Positions 54,435-64,000 of a DNA stretch of 64,000 nt are shown here, one piece after another. The position numbers were made by a program, and so were the translations under genes. The DNA comes from Nephromyces sp. MM_2019 (Eukaryota > Apicomplexa > Aconoidasida > Nephromycida). The DNA is taken from assembly GCA_015657535.1 (NCBI GenBank), contig JADHZB010001958.1, positions 28,501 to 92,500 on the forward strand, in the 5' to 3' direction. Under the pieces are notes generated by a model. That model had not been told where the DNA came from, did not search any database, and saw only the letters and a list, made by a program, of their open reading frames with translations. Positions within the stretch are counted from its first letter, which is position 1, and every line of letters begins with the position of its first letter.

Positions 54435-55133
54435 ATGTTAGAAATACCCCATAAAACTCAAAAAGATGATTATTACTCAAGACGACCATTCCAATTATCC
54501 CACATAAATTCACCTCCCTTAATGAATTTATATGAAAAGCTGAAAAATCAGGACTTAAGTCTTTGGCTTATATTCTATATTTTTGAAGTTACTGGAATTA
54601 ATCCTTCTTCTAACTTATGTGAAAAAGTCGATGCGATATGGGAACATTCAAAAAAAGAACCCGATCAGAAAGTTAATTACTATACCAGTGTACACAGATC
54701 ATTCTTCAGAAATCTACATACACATTTAGGTGTGTCCATACAATTGCGTTATAATGCATCATCTATCTTTAATATCGGTTGGGATGGATATGAAAGCTTA
54801 TATAAGGAGTTCAAAACCTTATTAAACAATGTTTCTGATTGTGAAGCAACCTTACTGAGCATATCCAAAAGTTTGTGCCCTTTACAAATGGTAAAACTTT
54901 TTGGAAAGCTTCAAGTTCTTAATACTGAGGATTTTTCCCCTTCAGTTCTATTATCTCATGCAAAAAAAGTTATGGAAAGCTTTCCTTTTGATAATCCGCT
55001 CCCAACATCTATATTTATTGACTCAAACCCTCAAAATTCTCATTTAAATAAATCTTGGATATTTGATAAAGCAAAGCTGGAAAAAATAAAACCTTATTTG
55101 TTAGGCTATTCTATAGGGAGTTTGAATAAATGA
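54435..55133 (+). CDS. Unknown 232-aa single-exon protein
   Basis: One uninterrupted frame from MLEIPHKTQKDD to LLGYSIGSLNK and TGA. Residues 35-60 form a hydrophobic, aromatic segment (LSLWLIFYIFEVTG). The rest is mixed helical with several Trp and Cys. There is no signal peptide, and I recognise no domain. It stands out in this window for having no intron, and its length makes chance unlikely. It is convergent with the SWS1-like gene downstream. Confidence 0.7.
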   Translation: MLEIPHKTQKDDYYSRRPFQLSHINSPPLMNLYEKLKNQDLSLWLIFYIFEVTGINPSSNLCEKVDAIWEHSKKEPDQKVNYYTSVHRSFFRNLHTHLGVSIQLRYNASSIFNIGWDGYESLYKEFKTLLNNVSDCEATLLSISKSLCPLQMVKLFGKLQVLNTEDFSPSVLLSHAKKVMESFPFDNPLPTSIFIDSNPQNSHLNKSWIFDKAKLEKIKPYLLGYSIGSLNK

Positions 55134-55350
55134 TATAAAGTAATTCTTCGTAATATACAAAACACCTTCTACATTATAAGCAACTACTTAAAAGAAAATT
55201 ATTACTTTTTTAACATTTTCATAAATATGTATTGTAAATATTCATTGAAATCATTGTTTTCTTAATCTTTTCATGCTCAACTTATATAAATTATTCCTTA
55301 ATAAAATGTTCACTTCATATATTTAATTTAATTTAAAAATTTAACATAAT

Positions 55351-55943
55351 TTATCGAGCTAATGGCTTTGAAAGTTCTTCAGTAAATTCTTGATCCGAAA
55401 GAATTTGACATCCAGCACATAATTCTGTAGCCTCGGCAATATTAGCAGCTAAAATATGCTTGCACTACAAGGTTTTTAAGTTTTGAGCAAATTTTAATGT
55501 ATATATCTCTTGAAATATTTGATACTTTTAATACTTACTATTGAATGAGTTTGTGATTTTATGACTTTTTCTTGATAGAATGGACCTAAAAAATTAAAAT
55601 TGCCATAGGATATATATTTATACATTTATACTGGACATTAATTAAACTCCTTTTGTTCGATCACATTAAACTTACAAGTGCAATAATTTGATGTAACAAA
55701 ATATTCACCATTTTTGATAGCTTTGATTTTAAAAAATGTATGACCTCGAGTCGTACTGAATTTAAAAATCTTTTTCTGATCAATGATGTGTAAAGATTTC
55801 TCTATTAAAGTTGGAAATAATTGGCCTAAATCCTTAAGGATCTGGTCCACTGTAAGATTGTTATGCGTTTAAAAAGAAATAATTTAGATATAAAAAAGTT
55901 TTATCAATTGGGATGAGAATTAATTACAAAGTTTTTGAATCAT
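55351..55943 (-). CDS. SWIM zinc-finger protein, SWS1/ZSWIM7 family
   Basis: Four exons (55928-55943, 55676-55849, 55539-55585, 55351-55464) join in phase to 116 aa, close to human ZSWIM7 (~140). The first exon is 16 nt. The third, 47 nt, joins the halves of the zinc finger: the SWIM signature CxC...CxH reads YCTCPFYQEK...THSICKHILA. The upstream IIDQKKIFKFSTTRGHTFFKI matches the conserved block before the finger in ZSWIM7, and the C-terminal AEATELC...LSDQEF matches its end. SWS1 proteins act with a RAD51 paralogue (the Shu complex) in homologous recombination, notably meiotic. A shorter read-through of exon 2 destroys the finger, so the GTAAGT donor at 55671-55675 is preferred. Confidence 0.85.
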
Positions 55944-57542
55944 TACAATTGGCTTATACTTCCTTTCATCTTGGGTAAACAGTATGTATTATACAATTAA
56001 ATCAAAAATCATATACTACTCGAGAGAAATTAATTTAAATAAAAAAGTTTCATCGAACAATCATATGAACTACAACAAACAAGTTACAAAAGCAAAGGTA
56101 TTTTTGTTGATTTTTTCATTTTAGAAAAATTGAAATTTTAGGGATTGAATCTGCTCTTGTTGACACAAGATTTGCATTCTTTTGTGCATAAGCAAAGTGA
56201 TGCTTACCCGAGTGGTCTTCTGTTTCATGATTGAGTCTAAGCAGGCATTCTTTAAGCTTCTTCAGAAGAAGTGCTTCTGTTTGATATACACCTTGATATA
56301 TAATTTCATTTTTTTGCATCTCTTGATGGTTTGGTATCTTGAAGATAAAACATCAGGTAATAATCTTCAAATATTAAATTATAGTATCTACTATGTATAT
56401 ATGTTTTGATTAGGAAATATCAAGTTACCATGAATTGAGCCAAAGGTAAAAGCAGCATAAATGTTTAGAATCAAAGCTTAAACTCCTCTTATAGTTTTAC
56501 GCTTACAAAGATAGTTATGTGCCTGGAAATTTACCCAAGCCGCCTTGAAAACTCTTTCTTTAGGTCTAAACAAACACCTTCATATTCTCAACGTGCAGCT
56601 AATCATTATACAATTTTACTTGTAAGCTCTTTTTTAAAGACTCGACTCAATAACTTTTTCTGACTTCTAGAAATTCTATATTTCTAATCGGAAAAATAGA
56701 GAGTTTTAGTATTATAGAAACTTCTCTATAAAACTTATCATTTAACACTTGAAAATAACAAGTTACTTTTTAATTATTAAACACCTATAACTTATGGTGT
56801 AAACTAATAGCTTATACATCATTTGAATCATTTCATTTCCTTAAATTTAAAGGAATAAATTCTATTATAAGCTTAATTACTAAAGAAAAAATTAATGACC
56901 TAGCTATAAAACACATGCTCTTTATTTTATAACCTGTTCACTAACCAAACAAATATTTATGATAAGCTGCTTATTTTTAAATATAAATGTCATATTAATA
57001 CCTAATTTTGATACTTAGCTTTGATTTATATTCCAAGCTATGAAATAATTTTACACGAGACTTCGAATTTCAAATATAAACTAAACATATTCTTTATATT
57101 GGGATTGTTATACGCCTAAGTATTTTGTGATGGAGGTCTATGTGTAATTTCAACTAATTCATTCAGTTCAAATTATGAACTTATTCTTATGTAGGATGAT
57201 TGAAACTTAAGTTAAAAAGTTTATTTGATTAAACGTTAAGTCATTTATAACATTATATCATTATAGAAACTGGTGGATTTGTGTAAATTCTGAATAAAAA
57301 GTGTTACGTAATTTCATATTAAATTCGATTCAGATTTAACAGTATTATCAAGCAATTTATAAAGGCTTAAATACGGACTTATTAAGGAGATGAATATATA
57401 ATACTGAATTTCCCATGACTGACTAGAACAGAGCCTAAAAGATGAATAGTTTCCCTATCAAAGAACAAATTAACAGTATAATCCAACAGAATGGTATTTA
57501 AGTCAAATAATATTGACCTTATCTTAGTATAAAATTTGATAT
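55944..57542. other. Mostly unresolved region with a partial minus-strand gene
   Basis: Holds the probable exon at 56116-56319 described separately. Upstream on the minus strand two exon-like stretches, 56620-56666 and 56535-56565, join in phase to read SQKKLLSRVFKKELT-NLKKEFSRR and may be its 5' exons. The rest (56700-57542) is AT-rich, with nothing recognised. Confidence 0.4.
56116..56319 (-). CDS. Probable 3' exon of a small unknown protein
   Basis: Open frame of 67 codons ending in TGA, with coding-like content: a leucine-rich amphipathic helix (TEALLLKKLKECLLRL) then a His-rich polar segment. The true start is unclear. An in-frame ATG at 56317-56319 is preceded by several open codons after a CTTCAAG acceptor near 56340, so 5' exons are likely. 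The family is not recognised. Confidence 0.4.
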   Translation of the reverse strand: MQKNEIIYQGVYQTEALLLKKLKECLLRLNHETEDHSGKHHFAYAQKNANLVSTRADSIPKISIFLK

Positions 57543-59352
57543 TTGGAAAAAATGGATGATATACTACAATATACACGTGGTTTTCTCGATTTGGGAGCTA
57601 GTAATCAATCCAAAATTTCGTATATGAGAGTTCCAAATTGTAAAGTTTGTGGAAGGCCAGCATGGCTATCTTTGAAAGGAAAATATAGTTTATTCTGTTG
57701 TGTTGAATGTAGCCAAAACTACTCTAATGGAGTAGACTTCTTAGATCCTGAAATTCCTGAGGACTTGCCAAGGAAATCCAAAAAGTATCAGTGGACTTGT
57801 GAGGGTGGAAGGCAAATAGCTAAAAAGCCTTTTGTTTCTGCATTTCTAGCTAAAAAAATAGCTAGGGAGTTAAAGCGAAAGTCAGAAGAACCAAAAGATT
57901 TAAAATTTTTGGAAATAATATCCGAGAATAATGCTAAATTAAATAAACAGGATATTGATACTTGCAGATACTTGGCAGGAAAACAAGAAAATCAAGCAAT
58001 AGTCAACCTATTTGGTGAAAAACAAGAAACATTAACTAGAGAAAGTCAGTATGATATTGCTTCACCTAATTTCAATTCTGTGACTCATGGTCAAGGAAGT
58101 CACAAGGATTTTGATGAAAATATTCAAACAAAGCTTGGAAATGATTTCAAAGATAGTTCTAAGATTGAAAAAGAAAAGACTTATTTAAAGGCCAATGATG
58201 GAGCTGTTGTCACACAAAATTTACTTAAGTCTCCTCAAATGAAACATTCAGAACAGAAAAGAAATGTTGCTGACAAGAATGATATTATTGACAATAATGA
58301 ATTCCAAAATCTAAATAAGCATCATACCAATTTTGAAAATGCACAAGAAATATATCATTATCAAGCACCGGGTAATAAATTATCTAATATTGAGGAAAAA
58401 AGCCCAAATTATAATACTGAAGAATTCGAAAAGGTATGTAAACTTAAGCGAGAGTTAATCATAAATTTGGAGTATCAAAAGCAAAAGGTTAAACTATTAG
58501 AGTCAATAAGGAAGCATGAGATAACTCAGTTTTTAAAAGAAATTCAATCAAGTGGCAAGTTTCATGGTCAAGTCAACGTAAGTATAGTAGATGCTGCCAT
58601 AGTGCATCATTTGCACCCTAGTGACTCCGATACATATTATCGTTGTCAAATAAGATGTCCACTAAACTATAAAGAAGAGTATACTTGGTTTACAAATTGG
58701 AAAAAAAATGGTGTTTGGAATGAATCAACAACTATTAATATGGAGTGGGATACTTATCCTTTCGATAAATCTTTAGTGTTCGAATTATACATGAAGTTAA
58801 AGAAAGATAAAAACAAAGTAAACTTTTTATCTTAAATTATATTTTTTCAATTTCATACTATACTTATTTATCAATGTAATCTACTTTTATTAGGTTCTAC
58901 TTGCTAGCTCCCATGTTCCTATCCCAATCACATGTAACAATTGGGACTATGAGTTAGGATTATTCTCACTTAAAGAAGACAATAATAAATACGTTGGGCT
59001 TTTGAAGATATCAATTGTATACTTTAACAACCAGGACAACTCAAAATCTCTATTTATCAAAACCCCATCTACCAAACTATCCGATAATTTGATGCAAGAT
59101 CAAAGAGAAGTCTCCAAATTAGGAAAACTAAATAATGAGTCTAAGCCGTTACACGGATTGCTAAGAAAGGTAATTGGAAACGAAAATGGACATAACTCGA
59201 GCAAATCACTTAAAATTGATCAAACTCTCATGATTGAAGGCAATCAACAAAGAAGAAAGACTTTATTTGACATTCGAGAAAACAATTTTAGTAAAACAAA
59301 ACATGAAAACAATTTTTTATTAACTGCTTATCGCTCCCTGGGCTCACTATAA
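57543..59352 (+). CDS. Unknown protein with N-terminal Cys4 motif and possible C2-like C-terminus
   Basis: Two exons (57543-58817 and 58894-59352) join in phase with a GTAAAC donor and a TTTATTAG acceptor to 577 aa. Near residues 33-56 lies CKVCGRP...FCCVEC, a CxxC...CxxC set that should bind one zinc. Next is a basic helix-rich stretch (KKIARELKRKSEE), then about 150 polar, disordered residues. A coiled-coil-like segment (KRELIINLEYQKQKVKLLES) precedes beta-rich sequence with alternating Tyr/Trp (YYRCQIRCPLNYKEEYTWF). This resembles a C2 domain but lacks an obvious calcium Asp set. Exon 2 continues that domain and ends in a basic tail. No family is recognised. Confidence 0.75.
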
Positions 59353-59720
59353 CTCAACATCCATTCAAGAAATTTATTTATTATAAGCAATTTTGAAATA
59401 AATTCTATAAATTCAATTCTTTATTTATTTGTCAATTGTTTCCTAGATTGTGATTAGGAGCTTTGAATGAATTACTTTGAAAAATTTCGTCTTTTAAACA
59501 AGATTTGTTAATAAAATACATATATTTATTCAAAATTTTACTCGGATAAATATGAGCAATTGAAAGCTAGTAGAAGGGTTATAAAATTGTGAATCCAAAA
59601 AAAGCTAGAGAGTAATTGTTGAAATTTGTATATTAAAAAAAAATAAATTAGTATAGTTTTTGGAAAAAATTTTTTGAGTTAAAGGAAGTATATGAAAAAA
59701 TTAGAAAGGAAATCGTGGTA
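59353..59720. other. Intergenic between convergent 3' ends
   Basis: AT-rich, with repeated poly(A)-like runs near 59630-59700. No exon was found. Confidence 0.55.
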
Positions 59721-62700
59721 TTACTCCAAATCTATTGAATAATCGGATGAGGATAGTCCTAATTTACTTAAAACATCGATAGAAGTTGTATTTTCAAAAG
59801 GGTCTTGCGTTATATTCTCCTTTGGTTTATGAATATGTTTTTCTGTTTCAATTGAGTAGCCTTTGTAAGATTTGTTTACATGACGACTCTGTAAATATCA
59901 ATGTTATTCAATTAAAATATAAAATTAAGATACTCTTAGTCATCTTAATCTAATATAATTCAAATTTCGAGTCAGTGGAGTACATATGTTTTCAAGAAAA
60001 AATTAAATATTTTCTAGCTAATTAAGTCTTTACGTATGTGAACTTCAATAAATCATTGATCATTTTTCAATTTCAAAGGAAAATTATTTTGTTTTCGTAA
60101 ACATTTACAAAGTATAGCTAAAAAGTTGTAATTTAAAAGATTACAATTTAATAAAATTGATATCTAACAAATACTTGTATTTTTTCATAGTTGTATATTG
60201 TATTCGGTAATTCATAGACAATTGATGAATATAAACTTTAATTTTTGTTAGGAATGTTATGCTTTACCAATAGCTCCACGGCACGCCGTTTAGATGTTGC
60301 TTGTGATTCAATTAAATCTTCGAAGGCATTGCTCGGTTTAATTTTTGTTAGGCTTGAGTGACGGACCAACCTGAAAATTGCAAATTATAAATAATTGTAA
60401 AAAATAAAGTGTAATTACATTGAGATATATATATATATACATATATTCATTTCAAAATTTATTTTATAAGTACTATAGACCTGAGTTAGATATGCATTTA
60501 TCTATCTTTATTATCTAAATAAAACTAGTTTTATCAAAAGCTAGAAAAAGATTTAACAAACTAGAATGTGTGAAATTTATGTAGTGTTCTAGAAGGTAAT
60601 AATTTTGGTATTGATAAACATCCAAGAAATTTGATTACTGAGGTAAAATCTAGAGTACAGTACATAATGTGTTAGATAGATATGAAAAATAGATTAATTT
60701 AAATTGTTAAAAGATGAGGACATTTCATTAAATGGATTAGGTAAAAAATGTAAAATTTCATTATGATTTACAATTGTGTTTCTAATTCAGTTAAGTCATT
60801 TGATAGTGCTAGGAGGTTAGGTCTCAAACAAAGGTTCAAGCCGAGTTGTTGTAGCTTATTTTCAACATGATTTTCAATTGCAACGGAACGTCTAAAAGAT
60901 ATTAAATTAGGTGAAAATTCTTTTTCATTGACTTGATTTTCTTTACATTCTTCTGGTAGCATAGAAATTGGTGGATCTTTTTGATTGAGAGTAGCCTTTA
61001 ACTCTTCCATTTCACCAGCTGAAATTAAAGAAGTTCCGAAGGCCTTACCATATTTTTTATCTCTTAATCGGAGTATAGCTTCAAAAGTTTCTGTATTCTC
61101 GAAATCCTCTGAGTGGATATTTCCATCAATCATTTCACCCATAAATACAGCCATATCATATTGAATAGGATGGTTTTCAAAATATGGATATAGGTTAGTC
61201 ATCTCACTTAGGAGTACATTGGCAAGTAAAGAATATGAATGGCTAACTGATGGGTTAAGCTAAAATGATTGTATAGAATTGATAAAAAAAATAATGTTTT
61301 AATTTTGATTTTTCAACAATTGTCAAAAGGTTAGATTTATTTCAGAATTTTATTTATTAAATATTTATCAAATTCAAATTGTTTTAGTAATCTAGTACAA
61401 TGAGTTTAATAAGACAAGGCAAAATCATGGACTTATATCAAGGTGTAACAGCAAAGAAGTGAGTGTAAGAAGTTACATAACCAAGTGTGAAAAATAAGTT
61501 TGAATATAATCAAACTTATTAATAAAATAGAATTAAGAATATATAAATCAGATTAAAAAGTATTTATTGTGGGGATAAAATATATTTATATTAGATTTAG
61601 TTATACCTCAATAATTGGATATTTTAAGGAGTTATGATCAATGTGAAATCTTGATAAAATATTCGATTCTGGTTTAAGCCAATGGATTTCCAATTTTGGT
61701 AACAGATTGTCAAATATATATTCATTGAAAGTATCAAAAAGGAAATCAGCCTAAAGATAGTTTGATTTATATAAAAGAGGTAATTGTCAATATTTATAAA
61801 TTTAATTCAAAATTACATAACATGATGTTAAGAGTTAATAGTGTGTCACCTAAATTATCTTATAATTATGAAAAAAAAACTATTAATAGATGTATATACA
61901 TTTATTGTAAACCTACTCATTAAAAAAAAATTAAAATGAGATTAAATCATGATATTCGTTACTCTATTAAAACAAAGATATATAAATATACAAAGATATA
62001 CGTACACATTTATATATATATACAAAATATACAACTATATGTATATGCACAAGAACACACATATATATATATATATATGTATATACATAAATATATGTAT
62101 ATGAATATGTATATATAACTATTTGTATAAATTTAAAGATAATTTACAATGTGATCAGGTGAATCAGAAATCGTAGAGTTTGTTTGTAAATATGAGTTGA
62201 TTTTCTTTTTGAGGTCTTCAGGTAAATGTGTAGACAATTCTGAGTTTGGTATAGCCATCCTAGGTTTATACACATCTTCATCAATTTCTTTGTTTTCAAT
62301 TAGAGATTTCATAATTTGATAATTTGAAATTAATTTAAATTCGTTTTCAATTGTTTTCATATCTCTTATAAAGGTATTCTTATTTTCTAAACTTTCACTA
62401 GGATTTTCATTTATCCTTACTTCACCAGCCATGTTACAAGCCTAGATGTTTATATTGGAAATTTTAATCAAGGATTGTATCGAATATTATGAATGCGTGT
62501 ATGTGTTCAAGATGTATATTATATATATAAATGTGTGTTGCCTATAATGTATATTATATATGTATATATATATAAGTTTATGTATGTATTATGTGTAGTT
62601 TATATATAGGCATACATATATTTCATGTACATACCTGCTTTAGTAAATTTTCTATATATAGAAGGTGTGTACGATCCATCTTACTATACTCCTCTGAGCC

Positions 62701-63412
62701 ACACTCAATAATGTCTATTAATTTTTCACTATCTCCTGCTAATAAGGCAGAGTATATATCTCTATAGGGTAGTGTATTATCAGCCCACACATTTTGTATT
62801 GTTTTTCTTTCACACATTTGTTCAATCAATTCAACTTTTCTAAGTGTTGTTATGTTCATATTCATAAGACGTTGTGCACCTCCCATTGAAAATGTGTGTG
62901 TAGGAAAATCCTATATATATATATATATATCATATATTTCTTGTAAATGCAAACATACCACATATATATATATATATACATATACAAACATCATATACAC
63001 ACAGACATATCATATATACAGATACACATACATCATATATATATATATATATATACATTATATACACATCATTATATATGAGTTTACCTGGTGATCATAT
63101 AAGAGAGTGATGTTTCGTGTGTGTGTATCCATCTTCTTCCATAATTCATTTTCATCAAAATTAAACGAAAATGATGAAATATCAAAATCATCAAAATGAA
63201 ATGGCCAATTATTATTTTCAGTTAAATATCGAATTTGTTTTAATTTGTTATATATACGTTTAGGTAGAAATAACCTCTTTTCTTCAATGTGTGTAATGAA
63301 TTCATTATTATTAATAGGCTCTGTGTGTGACATATCTAGTGTCCCTTTATGATGGCTATACAACTCCCACATAACCATTAATTCTTCTAAAATCATCTTA
63401 CCTATTATCATA

Positions 63413-63454
<42 letters not shown>

Positions 63455-63652
63455 AATGTGTATGAGTGTGTTGGGTAAAGTGTGTGTCTGCCTTTATATG
63501 AATATGTGAATATGTTTATGTGTTTAACATCAATATATAGGTATGTGTACGTGATTATATGCGTGGGGTTATAGGTTTTATTTAGGCATATGTATAGATA
63601 TAGATTTAATTAGGTGTAAAATGATAGTCTGTCAAATGTAGTCATTCACTAT

Positions 63653-63695
<43 letters not shown>

Positions 63696-64000
63696 CATTC
63701 ATCAATGTAGAATTCATAGATGATGTAATGAGATGTATGTGAGTATGGTTAAGTTGAGTACTAATTATGTCCCATCTTCTACGAAATTTGAAAATAATCA
63801 TATCAAAATATCCATTTAATGAATTTTAATTAATTTCTCTGTAAATTTCTTACCTATCAAAGTAGGAGAGTTAAATTCAGAGTGTATAAAGATAGTTGGC
63901 TCAATTAATTGGTCCATAGACCATGGTATATTTGTTAGTGTGTGTAAATTAGGTTCAAACTCAACCTTAATTGGGGGGAGAGTTGAGTTAAAACAGTGTG
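59721..64000 (-). CDS. Unknown protein, 5' end off the right edge
   Basis: Eight exons chain in phase: 63854-64000 (cut), 63088-63401, 62635-62910, 62148-62441, 61607-61750, 60772-61259, 60268-60370, 59721-59888. They give about 644 visible residues and a TAA stop. The protein is soluble-looking and helical, with an acidic, Asn-rich character. Notable blocks are TIFIHSEFNSPTLIGK, FLPKRIYNKLKQIRYL, DFPTHTFSMGGAQRL and WLKPESNILSRFHID. The C-terminal 90 residues are more basic and disordered. I recognise no domain. Several exons end in an in-frame GTAAAT that would otherwise read as a stop, so single-exon calls at 60768, 62133 and 63058 would be false ends. The introns are loaded with TA and CA repeats. 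Confidence 0.75.
62000..62117. repeat. TA-rich microsatellite cluster in an intron
   Basis: Imperfect (TA)n/(TATG)n repeats within the intron between exons 61607-61750 and 62148-62441 of the unknown minus-strand gene. Confidence 0.8.
62911..63068. repeat. TA-repeat-rich intron
   Basis: Three separate (TA)n runs mixed with CATA/CACA units fill most of the intron between exons 62635-62910 and 63088-63401. Confidence 0.85.
63408..63452. repeat. (TA)n microsatellite
   Basis: Nearly perfect alternating TA for about 40 nt, next to the acceptor side of the exon at 63088-63401. Confidence 0.9.
63653..63691. repeat. Compound (CA)n(TA)n microsatellite
   Basis: An ACAC run passes directly into an ATAT run inside the large intron 63402-63853. 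Confidence 0.9.

Noticed and set aside
61936..62118. Open frame of Tyr/Ile/His repeats
   Set aside because: It is produced by TA-rich microsatellite sequence inside an intron of the minus-strand gene.
62852..63094. 80-codon plus-strand frame rich in Tyr and Ile
   Set aside because: Antisense to a real exon, then read through TA/CA repeats; not a gene.

Overview
The window is nuclear DNA from an AT-rich eukaryotic microbe whose genes are cut into many small exons. Introns are mostly about 50-150 nt, with GTAAGT-like donors and YAG acceptors, and the standard genetic code fits every gene read (TAA, TAG and TGA all act as stops). The gene content points to a flagellum-forming protist: an axonemal-type dynein heavy chain, a kinesin, a plant/chromalveolate-style vacuolar sorting receptor, a bacterial-like (GltA-type) citrate synthase and a GDP-L-fucose synthase. 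I favour an alveolate, perhaps an apicomplexan relative. That is inference; the sequence alone does not fix the taxon.

Layout, left to right. 1-3959 (-): kinesin with an N-terminal motor, cut by the left edge. 4825-5847 (+): unknown 215-aa protein. 6322-8174 (-): PA-domain vacuolar sorting receptor-like protein. 9111-10167 (-): a seven-exon Mpo1/DUF962-family gene in apparently empty DNA. 11638-14316 (+): citrate synthase. 14759-33410 (-): a giant axonemal dynein heavy chain filling almost a third of the window. 34781-36440 (+): GDP-L-fucose synthase, with one probable GC-AG intron. 37015-37986 (+): unknown multi-exon gene. 38349-40137 (-): divergent protein kinase. 41880-43782 (-): ASH2/Bre2-type SPRY protein of COMPASS. 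44078-45516 (+): SNAPC3/SNAP50. 46545-47792 (+): polytopic membrane protein of about seven spans. 49888-53050 (+): 847-aa protein with a coiled-coil N-terminus. 53672-53962 (-): small one-span protein. 54435-55133 (+): single-exon unknown. 55351-55943 (-): SWS1/ZSWIM7-type SWIM zinc-finger protein. 56116-56319 (-): probable 3' exon of a small unknown gene. 57543-59352 (+): protein with an N-terminal Cys4 motif and a possible C2-like C-terminus. 59721-64000 (-): unknown gene cut by the right edge, its introns loaded with TA and CA repeats.

The genes do not form an operon or one pathway. They cover motility (dynein, kinesin), central carbon and sugar-nucleotide metabolism (citrate synthase, GDP-fucose synthase), vacuolar sorting and ER lipid turnover (sorting receptor, Mpo1), chromatin and snRNA transcription (ASH2, SNAPC3) and recombination (SWS1). 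Many genes would be missed by long-ORF methods because single exons are as short as 16-47 nt. I rebuilt exon chains by requiring continuous reading phase across GT-AG (or once GC-AG) junctions and agreement with the protein family. No tRNA, rRNA, CRISPR array or intact mobile element was recognised.
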